64,000 nucleotides of DNA from Paragyromitra xinjiangensis (GCA_038503065.1 JBCAMK010000004.1:1501001-1565000), one strand, 5' to 3'. Positions 20,966-33,417 are shown, numbered from the stretch's first letter. A program made the numbers and translations. The notes: a model not told the origin generated them from the letters alone.

Positions 20966-22916
20966 CTACTCCCACCCACCCACGCCCACCCCCCTCCTAC
21001 ACCACCTCCTCCTCTTCCTCCCCAAAACCTCCCCCCTCAGCTCCCCCCTCAACCCCATCACCTCCTCATACCTCCCCACCCCCAACCCCGTCGTCAAAAA
21101 CCCCGGATACATCTCATAGTACTCTCCCGGCTCACAACCCACCTTCACAAACCCCGATCCACCTTCCCCCTCCCCACTCCATACCGGCATCAGTCTCACG
21201 CACACATAACCCCCCTCAAAAAACACCCCACACGTAGTACCCAGCGCACTACTCAGTACCTGCGCAACCGCATAAGTAGCTTTCACAATCCCACCATACT
21301 CCTTCACCCCCAGCGCAAACACACCCCCCTTGAGATTCTTCCGCGGGAGAATGATCGTGGTGCCGTAGACGCTCCCATAGGGGTCTAGATACGCAATGTG
21401 ATTTTTATCTTCCCAGACTCTGTAGTAGGAGTTGGGGTCTATAAAGAGGACCGGAGGTTTATTGTTTGAGAGTTTTGATACAGAGGTGATTAGGGTTTTG
21501 AAGTAGTCGAGTGAAGCTGTTGGCTGGCGGGGTGCAGATTTGGTAGTGAGGTAGCCGGGGTAGTAGGGGTGGAACTCGGAGGTGCAGATTGTGTAGTAAG
21601 AGGGGTGGTAGGTTGGGAGGAGGGAGAAGGTGTTGCTACCGTTTGATGCGAGACTACAAGAGGTGGCTTTGAGGTTTGCGCAGAGGGTTATGGCGATATC
21701 ACGGGTTGTGTGGAGAGCTGATGAGAATGTCTGGAAGGGGAGGTCTATGAAGTTCTTGTGAAGGGTTATGAGGGTGTGGCCTTTGACGATTGGGTAGTGG
21801 GTTAGACCGGCAGTTAGTTGAGCGTCGTGGTGGAAGATGTTGTCTGGCACTACGGGGTTGGTGTTTCCTATTATTGTGACTTTGCAGCTCTCGAATGAGG
21901 AACAGGTGGCGGTGAGGAATACTCGTCCAGTGGATTGGGTCGATATTGCGCCGGTGGAGTCAACGGCGATTATTCCGCAGGGTTGAAGGTCCTTTTCGGT
22001 CATAGTGAGGAGGACTTCGCTAATTGCGTCTTTGATGGAGGCGGATTTGCTCAGTTCAGAGACTGTTGAGGCGACTTTCTCGTTGGCGAGGTCGGCGAGG
22101 GCGCCGGTGCTAGTGCAGTTAGTATCATTGGCAGTGTCAATGATAGAGAAACATACCAAACAACCGCACACTGAGAATCCACACTCAACCCAGCAAAAAC
22201 CAAAGAATGATCCATCTTCCCCTTAGAATCCCGTTTTTCCATACCAGCCAATGAACACCCCGCCGCGAGACCCCCAAAGCTATCACGAACAACACATCCA
22301 ACTCCTTCAAGATATATCCCACCTCTTTTCCCACCCATACTATCTCTCTGCTGCCAATCACCACCGACACCGGTACTAAAATACCCCGGCTGAACCATCT
22401 GCAACCCCTGTATCCGCGCAAACTCATCCGCCTTCCCGCTATCCAGTAACCCATACCGATCATCCTCCAAAACCGCATAAGCACCACAAACCGGATTCTT
22501 CACCCTACAAACACGAGTAACAGCCCCCCACCTCGCTGCCTCCCCTCGCTGCGGCCCAACAACCATCACCGCATCAATCTATCACAGTCAGCACAGCCCA
22601 CGCCACCAAACCACAAAAGACCTACCTCGTGTCCCTTCCCTCCGGCCCCCGCGTTAAAAATCCCCTTATTCTCCAACTCCGCAAGAACATCACGACATAC
22701 TTCAGCAGCGGTTTTTCCTGCTGCTAAGTCCCACCCAGATTGGCGACCGAGGTCTTCCAGGAAGGTGAGGACTTCTTTTTGGAGGTCGGCGCTGGCGGTC
22801 CATGATGAAGAGAGGCCGGCGTGGAGTGCGATTGAGAAGGTGGGGGTGGTTTTGGTGGGGTCTAGGGGTGGAGCACCGCCGCCGATGGAGGCATGGGTGT
22901 ATTGAGGTGGGTACAT
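20966..22916 (-). CDS. Ntn-hydrolase (isoaspartyl peptidase/asparaginase-2 fold) fused to two HIT-like domains; nucleophile apparently lost
   Basis: Three exons, 22626-22916, 22157-22578 and 20966-22109, with two 47-bp introns, give 618 aa. Residues 1-~300 follow the asparaginase_2/taspase family. FNAGAGG..GHE joined to IDAVMV matches the family's NAG-G-S...hEmDA signature; a GVGCVV.D..G.LAAG block and CGIIAVDSTGAISTQSTGR give the later strands. In active members the threonine nucleophile opens a TVG motif; here the position reads EGVG (Gly189), so autoproteolysis and amidase activity are doubtful. Residues ~320-547 carry two HIT-like stretches: GLTHYPIVKGHTLITLHKN, then YRVWEDKNHIAYLDPYG with TTIILPRKNL, ending FEGGYVCVRLMPV (535-547). 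There the usual His-x-His pattern is missing. It is thus probably a binding or regulatory pseudoenzyme. It is divergent from the macrodomain-sirtuin gene. Confidence 0.75.
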
Positions 22917-23959
22917 GGGGTGGGATGAAAGGGATGGGTATGAAGAAGTAAAGAGGGTTTCGAGAACGATCTCGCGATGAATGAGTATAATACTTCCTGA
23001 TGACTAGAAGAGGAATCCGACGTCTTTGGAAGGAGAGTTTGAATATAGAAGACGAAAACTCGCGGAATTGAACCTAAGTGAGCAAAGAATCCCAAAGGTC
23101 AATGATCGTGATTCTCTGTTAAAGTGGACGAAAGAAAGTGGTTTCCAATGCTTAAGACGAACGAGAAGATGAGAGGACGAACAGAGAGAAAGGATAAAGG
23201 TGAGATGAAAGAGCCAGAGCAGCAGACAGCAAAAAGAACCAGTAGAAAAACTCTTGCAGGGGGGGCTCTGTACCAAAAATTTCTTTAGTCTAGACCCAGC
23301 CAGATTTAATCTGGTATCCAATAATTTCGAGAAAATTTTACTCTCTGAGAGGTCTAAATCATCTCTACTTTGCTCAATAGTCAAACGAAAGCATTCCGTC
23401 AATTGACATACCTTCACTAACCATCACTCGAGCGTTGATATCGCGACTCCCAATACCAAATAGATTGATTCATTTGCTGTCCATCAAGTATATCCAACCA
23501 TCTGAGTTATGGTACTAACACCACCAGATTTCTGAACCTCCTCCTCTCAAATAATCATCAGTTCATAGCCCCCCTTCAAACAAGGTATTCCTAAGCACTC
23601 CCTGAAAGTCAACTATTCCTACCACCCAATCAATAACCCTATAGCGCATTCAATACGGATAAGTACGCACAATTCTCATAGAAATGAATGAATAGACCTT
23701 TAGTGAACCACCCTCTGAATAATCCCTTGATTCAAAACCCCTACAAACCAAGGTCCACAAAAGACAGCTCTGACAGCCACATAACACTCAATCACTCCAT
23801 ACGTACCAACAAGTATTTCCCTTCCACACCAACCCCAAGATACATCACACCCCGACCCATCTACTTCACAACCTCTCACTCGCCTTTCAGCCTCATCCGA
23901 TAAGCGATAAGACCACCAAGTCACCCCACCCTCCCCCTCCACCTCCAACCTCAAGCACA
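22917..23959. promoter_or_regulatory. Divergent promoter region between Ntn/HIT gene and macrodomain-sirtuin gene
   Basis: 1,043 bp separate the two start codons (22916 minus, 23960 plus), so the region must serve both genes. It has pyrimidine-rich tracts upstream of 23960, expected for a fungal promoter. No gene is supported: the short frames here overlap each other and lack domains. No specific operator can be named. Confidence 0.5.
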
Positions 23960-25849
23960 ATGTCAGAAACCGACACTCTCCTCTCTTTCTACGCCCCCCA
24001 CATATCCCTCTTCACCGAATTCACCCCTCCCCCTCTCCCCTCTGGCACCGTCGCCGCCACAGCCCTAAACACAGCTTTAACCCACCTCTACCACGAAAAC
24101 CGCAACTTCACCGCCTGCTCCTGCCCCGATGCGCACGAACACGAGCACGTCCTACCCCCCACTCTCCCACTCCACCAAAAGCTCCAAATCCTAAAACAGC
24201 TCCTCACAGTCCGTCCCCCTAACCCACTTCCCCCGGCCATCCTCTCAGCTATAGAAACTACACTCCACTACCTCGGGGCCAAAAAACACCTCACTCACAG
24301 CTCTGAGATCCCCACTCTCTCACCGTTCAAGATCTCGCTCTGGCGCGGCGATATCGCCACTCTTAAGGTCACCGCTATTGTTAATGCTGCGAACGAGAGA
24401 CTGCTTGGATGTTTCACCCCCGGCCATATGTGTATTGATAATGTGATCCATGATGCGGCAGGGCCGAGGTTGAGAGCGGATTGTAAGGCGATTATGGATA
24501 TTCAGGATTTCCTAGAGGAGGTTGGGGGGGTTAAGGTTACCAGGGGGTATTACCTACCGGCGAAATACGTACTGCACACAGTGGGGCCTATGATACCGAA
24601 GCGGGGTGGGGAGACAAGGGTGAAGGAGTTTGAGAAGGAGCAGCTGGGAGGGTGTTATAGGAGCTGTTTGCGAGCTATGGAGGAGCTACCAGATGAGGCG
24701 GAGGGGAAGACGATAGCGTTTTGTTGTGTTAGTACTGGAGTATTCGGATATCCCCCTGAAGAAGCTGTTCATGTTGCGGTCGACACGGTACTTGAATACC
24801 TGCAGCAAACACCCAACACCAGTATAACGAAAGTAATATTCAACGTCTTCACACCCACCGACCACATCCTCTACACCTCTAAACTCACCACCCTCCTCCC
24901 CACCCCCATCCCCTCATCCCTCCCACCTCCCACCTCCCTCTCCCTCTCCCTTGCCAAATCATGGCTCTCAACCTCCACCACCCTCCTCATAACCGCCGGT
25001 GCCGGCCTCTCCGCCTCCGACGGCCTCGACTACACCTCCCAGCTCCTCTTCCGCACCCACTTCCCCGGAATGTTCCGCCGCGGCTTCACCTCTCTCTACT
25101 CCCTCTTCGGCTTCACCTCCTGGCCCACGCCACGCCACAAATGGGGCTACTACTTCACCCACCTCATCTTCGTCCAATCCTTCACCGTCCCCTCCCCCTC
25201 CGTTTACCCAGCTCTCAAAACCCTAACCTCCCACTTCAACGATTACTTCATCCGCACTTCAAACGCCGACCGTCTCTTCGAGCGTTACTTCCCACTCACC
25301 CATATTGCCACCCCGCAGGGATCCTATGCGCTGCTTCAATGCATGGAGAAGTGTCGTCCGGATGCGGTGTTCCCCGCTGACACGTATATTAGTGCTGCGC
25401 GCCCGTTTTTGGATCTGGAGGAGTGTGTGATTGTGGATGTTCCGGGATGGGAGGATGTGATCCCGAAGTGTGGTTATTGTGGGGGGGAGATGTTTCTGTG
25501 TGTGCGTGGGGGGGATTATTTTAATGAGGGGCCGTTTGTGGAGGGGAATAGACGGTATAAGGAGTTTTTGGGGAGGTGGGCGAAGGGGGATGAGAAGAGG
25601 GTTGAAGGGGAGGGGGGGGAGTTGGTGGTGTTGGAGATTGGGGCGGGGTTTAATACGCCGGGGGTGATCAGGTGGGCTAATGAGAGGCTGGTGGAGATGG
25701 GAAGGGGGAGGATTAAGTTGGTTAGGGTGGGGTTGGGGGGGTGTGAGATGGTTGATTGGGGGATGGAGGGGGTGGATGCGGTTGGGATTGAGGGGGATGC
25801 GGGGGCGGTTGTTAGAGCGCTCTTGGAAGGTTTGGGGGAGGAGGGCTGA
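23960..25849 (+). CDS. Zinc-macrodomain fused to SirTM-type sirtuin
   Basis: Single exon, 629 aa. Residues ~1-120 form a helical leader. Residues ~125-315 are a macrodomain: IVNAANERLLGC (N142), then the zinc-type signature C151...H156.C158 followed by IDNVIHDAAGPRLR, and later TGVFGYPPE. Residues ~335-625 are a class-M sirtuin: the NAD-binding ITAGAGLSASDG (344-355) and four cysteines C461, C465, C504 and C507 that could hold zinc (CMEKC; PKCGYCGGEM). Late Rossmann strands include LVVLEIGAGFNTPGVIRW. In bacteria, SirTM ADP-ribosylates a lipoylated GcvH-like carrier and the partner Zn-macrodomain removes the mark; fungal versions with both domains in one chain have been described. Here no lipoate carrier gene lies nearby, so the fungal substrate is open. 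There is no obvious targeting signal. Confidence 0.92.
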   Translation: MSETDTLLSFYAPHISLFTEFTPPPLPSGTVAATALNTALTHLYHENRNFTACSCPDAHEHEHVLPPTLPLHQKLQILKQLLTVRPPNPLPPAILSAIETTLHYLGAKKHLTHSSEIPTLSPFKISLWRGDIATLKVTAIVNAANERLLGCFTPGHMCIDNVIHDAAGPRLRADCKAIMDIQDFLEEVGGVKVTRGYYLPAKYVLHTVGPMIPKRGGETRVKEFEKEQLGGCYRSCLRAMEELPDEAEGKTIAFCCVSTGVFGYPPEEAVHVAVDTVLEYLQQTPNTSITKVIFNVFTPTDHILYTSKLTTLLPTPIPSSLPPPTSLSLSLAKSWLSTSTTLLITAGAGLSASDGLDYTSQLLFRTHFPGMFRRGFTSLYSLFGFTSWPTPRHKWGYYFTHLIFVQSFTVPSPSVYPALKTLTSHFNDYFIRTSNADRLFERYFPLTHIATPQGSYALLQCMEKCRPDAVFPADTYISAARPFLDLEECVIVDVPGWEDVIPKCGYCGGEMFLCVRGGDYFNEGPFVEGNRRYKEFLGRWAKGDEKRVEGEGGELVVLEIGAGFNTPGVIRWANERLVEMGRGRIKLVRVGLGGCEMVDWGMEGVDAVGIEGDAGAVVRALLEGLGEEG

Positions 25850-28498
25850 AGAGGGTTGGCGTTTTTAGATGTTTGCAGGTGCTTGAGTGTTAGATTTATG
25901 ATTGCTATCGATACCCCATAGACTGCAACAACGTGTTTAGGAGCCTTATTTCATTTCTACATCACAATAGCTTGCTACTACAACAAAACGGTAGAATACC
26001 GGTCTAAGAAGAGATGAGAAACCGCGTCTGAGATCCATGCATTCACCGAAGTGAATCACCCATTCGTGTCATCATACATTATCACTCGAAAAAAACACGG
26101 AGTGATTCTTTTCTCCCAGGATATAAATCAAGGATCCTGTTCGAAAGAATCAAATTCCATGTGAAGCACCGAATCTCGGGAGAGCGCCCTAGCCCACAGA
26201 ATGTGACTCAATAATAGCAACCGCACCGCTTGTATATGGTAATATACTTGATATAGTTTCTTATGCCATCAAGGGTACGGATACTACTCTAAATATGTTG
26301 AGGTTCTATACAAATGGGGAAAGGAGTTAATCGACTCTCAATATAACAGTGAGTACTTCGTAGGGCGCATCTCAAAGACACCACCTAAACTCACTTCCGA
26401 GAAATACAAGCCCATATATGTCCTGGCGTCCCCCTCTTCCCGTCAGTATCCTGTAAATTTATCCTGGAACCGGGGAGACCGTAGATCCAACTAATGTAGC
26501 AGTCCCCGAAAGCTTTTTCAAACATGAACCTTTAGACTAGCTCAGCCCCCAAAGGTTATTAACCGCCCCCAGATGGGAGTCGGGTCTAGCCAAACTTCTA
26601 GACCAACAATCCCGATGGCACCTAAATGTATACCAATTGATGTTCTGCTGGAAATAATGGTCAGTGATTGGCCTTGCAAACAAGTCTGGTCCGTTTGAAA
26701 ATTACATTCGTCCCCCCCCCCCACCTTAAAGGCCCTAGGATCATTTTATGGCATATAGAAGCCCCTCATTACACTAGACTCGGAGCATGCTAGTAGTTTT
26801 ACCTAGGTCATCTAGAATATGATCTCCCACCGCAGTCCTTCATAGCTCATTGGAATGTTGCTGTACTCGGAGTCAGAATCAGACAAATCAGTAAATACGA
26901 AGGATGACTTACCGGTTGTAACTTAAACAAACCCCCACACTAAACCGAACAGCAATATAGCACCCGGAAATCTCCCTACCATCAGGCTCCCTCCCAAGAC
27001 CTTGCTACCTAATTTTATCAAACCAATCCCCTACGCATAAATCTTAGGCCAAGAAATGAAAGTGTTGCTTGTCCGAAGAAACCAGGCGCCTAATGTTGCG
27101 GAAATGCCGTATAGGGAGTACGTGAGGGAGAATGAAGGTTGTGGTTAGAGGGTAAGGGAAAAGGAGGGATAGTTGGGCATGTCGCCCACTGCTCTGGTTC
27201 ATCTGGTCCCGCCACGCTGACTTAAATGATACTCCCCTCTCAAGTTGCTATTTATACCCCGGGTGGATGAATGTACCCAACGACGTGTGAAGTCGAGAAC
27301 AAGTTCAATCATAGGTTAGGTGTCAACAAAATAACATGCCATCGATAAAATAGTAGCGAAATACCATGATCTTCGCAAAGTTCAGATGCATGTCGATAGA
27401 ATAGCAATGGATGGATTCGCCTGGGTGATAAAGATCCCGTACAATCTTGCTGGGAACGCAGCGAACGATGACCTGCGATTTATCCAGTATAAAACCATCC
27501 ATGACGTGTTCAGGATACCCTTTCTAGCAGATTAATGACATGCTGGTAACTAGAGGATTTATCCAAAATATCGGTCTCAAGAGTTCCAGTTTTTGGCGCG
27601 GGAAATGGCCTGAATGTATTTGACCTGAAGTTGTCTGTAGTCTCCCGAATCAGCCGTGGGTTGGGCAGGTAATGCGTTGAATCGAAATAATAGTTCTGTC
27701 ATCAAAGGGAAACGAATATTAGGATAAATTTTGGTGAAGGTACTGCTCCCATGAAAGAGGCTGTAGTTGTTGAGATGAGTTAAGGTTGAGAAGTGGAAAG
27801 TGGATGTTGGGACAAGGCAGGTAGGTCTCTGCTCATGCGGCTCACCAAAACTGTTTGTTCTGTTGCCTACACAAGCCTTCAGTTAGTTTGGGACCTCATA
27901 TGGTGCTGGAATCCTGATGGGAGTCTTCACTTTTCTATTGCCGTCCAGTACTTAGCAGGTAGCATCCCCTATCCCCCTATTTATTCCTCGGTTCATAAGA
28001 GACAATTGGAAGCATTGCTATCAAATGTAATAAGATAGTAGTCGCTCTTTCACCTAATCATTGGTAACTCGTGCACAGTATCGTGGAGGGTACCCTACTT
28101 ATTAAAAAAAAAGATACATGTCCCCAGTCTGGATAGCAAGCTTTCCCCCCAATCTACTCCCGAGAACCTCAAAAATACCTAAGAATTTGACAAGAAAACT
28201 AAAAGATAAGAAATCCGTTTATCGTGACGTTCTGTATGAAATACATTGACCTACCTACCACACCTGACCTGGCTAACTACACAACACCCTAACGACAATC
28301 CGATTTTTTTTTTTGATAAACCATAAAAAGAAACGAGTAAAAAATACATCAATATCTCGTCATTTTTTATCATCCCAAACCCCCAAATCCACCATCCGTT
28401 CTTACAAACTGAATGCACACCAAACCCACAACCAACAAACTAGACGTATAAACAATACCACAAGGTACCACTCCATTCGTCCAATAAAGTCAGTCACT
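25850..28498. other. 2.6-kb intergenic, nothing recognised
   Basis: Convergent 3' ends of the macrodomain-sirtuin and UBP12 genes border this stretch. I see no coding region with conserved motifs, no RNA gene and no clear repeat. A small hairpin, ATCACTC...GAGTGAT, lies near 26081-26106. A C9 homopolymer occurs at about 26713-26722. Confidence 0.45.
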
Positions 28499-31400
28499 CT
28501 ACATTATCATGACACCCTTCTCCTTATCATCTACAGCCTCTGGGGTTTCATCGTGATCATCTGCCGGCGTGATAGTATCCTCACCATCGATTGTGATATC
28601 AACAGAATCCCCATCTACCACGTTATCATCTACCACGCTATCCGTTATAACTACACCACCACCACCCATCTCCACATCTGCATCCACATCACTTTCATTC
28701 ATATCCTTGAGTAGCTCATTTTTCAGATCAGTGTGGCCTTCGAATGCGAACCCTACTGACGGAAGTGGCACGGTGTCTATCAAAGACATCTCTACTCCAG
28801 GCTCTTCATCTTCGGCAGAGTATGCTGGTGGTTGATCATCTCCCACCACCGTGGTGGCGTTCGAGCTCAATCCTGTCCCCCAGAGGTTGGAGTTGCCCAC
28901 CCTATCACCATACATTGTCGATAATCCACTTACTCCACCGCCCGACGACTTGCGGGGTTCTCCATTCACCGTAACGGGAATCAAAGAGTCGTCGGACGGC
29001 CCACCTTCCCCCGCCCTCGTTAGTGATGGGTCACGGGAGGAACCCGCCGTTTCTTCGGCAGAGTCCTCGGGGGTACCTTCTGTTGTGGCGAGAATGCGTT
29101 CGTACCCCGATCCACCCAAAGGCTTACTAGAGCGACGACGATAGAAGAGTAGGTATGCTGCTGGCGTTATAACTTTGTCTGAGTCATATACTTCCCTGAC
29201 ATTTGAATCTATGAACGAAAATTATTAAGTGCTATTTTCAATGAAACAAAAGACCGCAGGAACAAACATACCATCACAATAGTACCACTTGTCATCGATC
29301 CAGTTCCTTACGTATGCTGTGTAATGACCGCCGCCTAGCCCGCCATAGTGATTATCCACTCCGAACAAATCATAAATCAAACTCTGCCCTTCCTCCTTCA
29401 ACCCAACTCGATTTGACAGATCAAGGCCTTCAACTGGACAGTCAATCAACACGTCGATCTTATCTCTAAAGTTTCTCGAGCTTGAGAACCTCTTGAGGTG
29501 AATCACAAGGATATCTGGGCACTTCCAGAGCTCGAATTTCTTGCTCGCCCGGCGGTGAACCTTGCATCGTGGGCAATACCAAGGGTCTTCTTCGGAAAGG
29601 ATCTCGTTCTTCGCGAACTCGTCCAAGCAGTCCTCCAAATGAATACCCTTCTTTTTACGATCCTCACGGCGGCGGCGTCGGGCGGCAAGTTCTGGATCGT
29701 GACGCAACGGCGCGCTTTCCCAAGTTCCTCTCCCACGGAAATCATCCTCACTCTTTGCCCCGAAAATGGCATCAAATCCAGTCTCGGTCCACTCACATAT
29801 AATCCCTTCACCCCACCTAATCAGAGGGCTCTCATCAACAACAGGGCTTGGTGATCTTGATGGTGTCTTGAACGCCTTCTTAGAGGAGTTGCCGCTGCTG
29901 TTACCATAGAAACCACCCGCCGGAACAGGTCCGAAAGAGCCACTAGGGAATCCGGATCTTGAGTATGAATTATCGAACGAAGCAGCTTGGTCGTCTTCTT
30001 CATCGCTGGCATCCTGCATCATATCTTGTTGAGGTTCAGGGGCATCCATAAAATTGTCTAATTCTTCATCACTGGCTTGGCTCGCCGGACTCATCCTTCC
30101 TGAATTACCCACTGAAGGGAACAGGGCCTGCTTCCTCGGTGGTGGGCTAGGCGGAGGGTTAGAATTTAACCGCTCTCTGATGTCGAAAGCAGCTTCCAGT
30201 CCTTGCCAGCCAGTGACCAAGCCAGAATCGCCGGATTTTCGTTTGGTAACCTTAACATTAAACAGTTCTTCCAACCCAGATGGAAGACCCCGCTTGCTGG
30301 CTTTCTTTGGAGGCTGTTTTTCGGCATCCTCGGCAGTGTCGGACTCCACAACCGAAGACGCATCCTTCATTGATATATCCACAAAACCATCTTTCTCCTC
30401 TTCCTCATCACTCCCTCTTGCCTTTTCCGATCTCCCTTCAGTCACCTCGATACCTTCGTCTTGGTCTTCTTCTTCTCCCTCTTCCTCATCCTCGATTTGT
30501 GGTACACCTTCATAAAGATCCCGGGTCGTTAAAACTTGATACTTCTCTACAATCTTCTCCATGATAGTATCAATGCTCTTTGCCTCCTCTCTATTAACGA
30601 CGATAAAGAACGGCACAGCGAAACCTTCGGCGTTTGGTGACCGGATGAACTTGTTTTCTTTGTATACTTTGTTGAACACTGGCACCAATAGCCTTTCAGA
30701 TTCAGGAGCATCGGGATGCGGCTCTTCCTCTTCGTCGTCGAGCCGATAGCTCGAACCATAATAGAGCGATTTCTTGGGCTTCTTACCCTTTGGACTAGGG
30801 TAATTGGTTGGTACACCGTCGAGCTCATATAGAAAAGCATCGTCACTAGGCTGAATCTGCTCCGACACAGTGGCATAGTCTTCGTAGTGCTTGAAAAACT
30901 TGTTCTTGTATACCTCAGATGCCATGATCTAATTTTTTTCCGGCTCAAGTCAGCAAAAACCCTCTTCAAACTCGAAAATAGGTATTAAAAAAACTGACCT
31001 TCCGAGGCTCAATTCCCATCTTATTTCCCACATATTCCTTCAAAGATTTGATACTTCCGTTCTTATCCATCTCGACTGGAATCCGTAAAACCTTACCATT
31101 CGAATCATCCTTGGGGAAGAAAAACACTTCTTTTGACCAAACATTCTCCACGGGCAACGGCAGTGTCAAGTCCATGAAAGGATCGAATGTAATGCTAACT
31201 TTCTCGCATGTTGGACAAACCAATGTGCTTTGGTAGAGCCCACCGAAAAGGTCTGCAATGGCTGAATCATTACGCTTTTTGTAGATGCCCCAGTGCGCTG
31301 CTGCGAGCTGAGCGATAGCATCGCTGTCACCAACCATCTCATCTGTCGACTCTGGCTTCTCTATGTAAGGCTTCTTTTGAATACGGTTCAAATCTTCATG

Positions 31401-33417
31401 CAGACCATCAAGAAGGAAAGCAAGGAACTCCTGGGAATCTTGTTGGCCATAACCCTGAAACGATGGCCCGAATCTGCCGATAGTGCTTTTAAACTCTCTG
31501 GGAGAGAAAGAAGCGGGGCATGTGGGTGATAAGACATTCTTGAGTAGGCTAGCATACGCCTTCGCAACTTTACCGTGATGGGCAAGGGGATTGCCAGGAT
31601 TAAGTTCCTTTTCATACTCGTCCGCTTTGAATTTCCTTGTCAGCAAGTCTTATACTATATCAACACAGACAAGAAACATACAAATAAAATATTTCGAAAG
31701 TTCTTTCACACTCCTCAGGCACTGCAAAGCGCTATTCATGTAGCAAGTATTTCCCAAATTGCTAAGACCACAAGTTCCTTGTGCCCTCCCCTCTCGCCTT
31801 CCCCTTGTCATAATACCACCTTTGGGCGCAGCATTGCTGCTGCTAGCAGAAGGACTTGAACTCCCCAATGGAACTTTCTTCTTGGGAACGACGGGAGTCG
31901 TTTTTCCGTGTTGAGCTACTGTCACCTTTTGGCCATATTTCGTAATAATTTTTGCCGATTTATCACTAATCCATGCGCCATCTGGACTCTGTTCTTCCAA
32001 AACGATAGTCCCACCAGCTCCCAGGCCAGCAGCGGCGATCCGGAGACTACCATTGTAATTTCCGTCATTCGATACATCCTTCAAATCCACAAGCTCGCGT
32101 TCCGAACCAAGCTTTAAATCCAAGAAAGCCCCCAAATCGATGCTCAGCTGTTCGAAGATACTAGTACCCTTCTCTTTCCCAGATTTCTTAACACTCTTAG
32201 GTGTTGACTCGAGTTCGTCCTCCGAAGCACTAAACACTCTCCACAACCTGACCTTCCTTGTAGGATCCACGCCGGCCAGTTTTTTTACCTTCTTCAGGAA
32301 TTTTTGAAAAATCTCAGCTTTGGCCGCGATGACCTTCTTCGGTAACTGGCGCTTCTCGGCCACCAGACTATTCTGAGTAACCGTCAAGACAGGATCCCGG
32401 AGCTTGTGGACCGTGAAAGCTGGCGGGTAGTACTCAAACTGAAGATTTTCCTGCTCGCCTGATTCAGAAGTATTTACAACCTTCCTCTTGATGACTGGTG
32501 AATCCTTTGCCAGGCCGTACCAGGATACCAACGAGTCCCAGACATTTTCGGGTAAGATTTCGAAATCTTCCCCATATGAACCGGGCTTAATGGGAATTAG
32601 ATTTTCCGAAATGGAAATCTCATCAGCATCCCCGCCTAGAACGTAGAAGTTTTAGTCAGCTTATCGCTATTAAGTAGGGTAAAAACGGCGATAAAGATGA
32701 TACAGACTGTACACCTCCTCACCCAGGGAAAAAAAATGGTAGATTAGAAGACGTACTATCGTCTGATTTTTTTGCCCCATCTTCTAGCTTGCTGGTATCC
32801 ACCAAATCCGAATTATCTATAGGGCCTAATTCTCCCTCAATATCCTCCTTAGATAGCACAACACCCTCTTGCGACTGGGCAAGGAATTTATTTAACCACC
32901 GTCCAGAGATTATGTACCACACAGCACCCTCTACCATTTGAGGCGCTAGCTTGGCCTGGAATACCATTTGGGTTTGTTCCTCGATTGAAGGCCGATAAGG
33001 TGAAGAGATTGAGGTGGTAGTTGTGGATGAGGGTTGAGCAGACACGGCGGTGGTGGCGGTGGAGGGGGCGGCTGATGAAGCTATGGAGACAGTTGAGGCT
33101 TCAGGCAACCCCTCCAGGGAGCTTACAGTGCCGTCTAACATGTCTACTGATACCTCCCTCTTCATCTCAGGACGAGGTGGTTGAGTATCTTCGTCCATGG
33201 GCTCGGGTTCTTCTCCAGGAGTGTCCGGAATGGGAGTACGATTTGGAGGCTCTTCGGACTTTAGCCGTTTAGCGGGAGACTGGGAGCGAGCCGCAGCAGC
33301 AGCAGCAGACGGTGATGGTGAAGACGACTCTGTAGGACGGAGGAGTGTCGATGAATCTGGAGTAACCGAGCCAGAAGGATTTGGAAGAGAACTAGAGGCG
33401 GTAGTGTCGTTATCCAT
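28499..33417 (-). CDS. UBP12: Ubiquitin C-terminal hydrolase, UBP12/USP15-like
   Basis: Five exons, 32757-33417, 31682-32635, 30999-31624, 29272-30928 and 28499-29208, with introns of 121, 57, 70 and 63 bp, all frame-preserving, give 1,535 aa. After a Ser/Pro/Ala-rich leader, a DUSP domain starts near residue 145 ([16 protein letters not shown]). A ubiquitin-like segment follows. The peptidase C19 domain begins with [16 protein letters not shown] (catalytic Cys ~519), continues with [20 protein letters not shown] and a CPTC...CPRC zinc-finger pair, and closes with [13 protein letters not shown] (catalytic His ~1281), DKWYYCDD and YLLFYRRR. A ~760-aa span separates Cys and His boxes because of an acidic insert. 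The tail is acidic and Ser-rich. Family members deubiquitinate nuclear and cytoplasmic proteins. The third acceptor (CAAAG at 31625) was chosen because it yields the conserved [13 protein letters not shown]. Confidence 0.94.
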
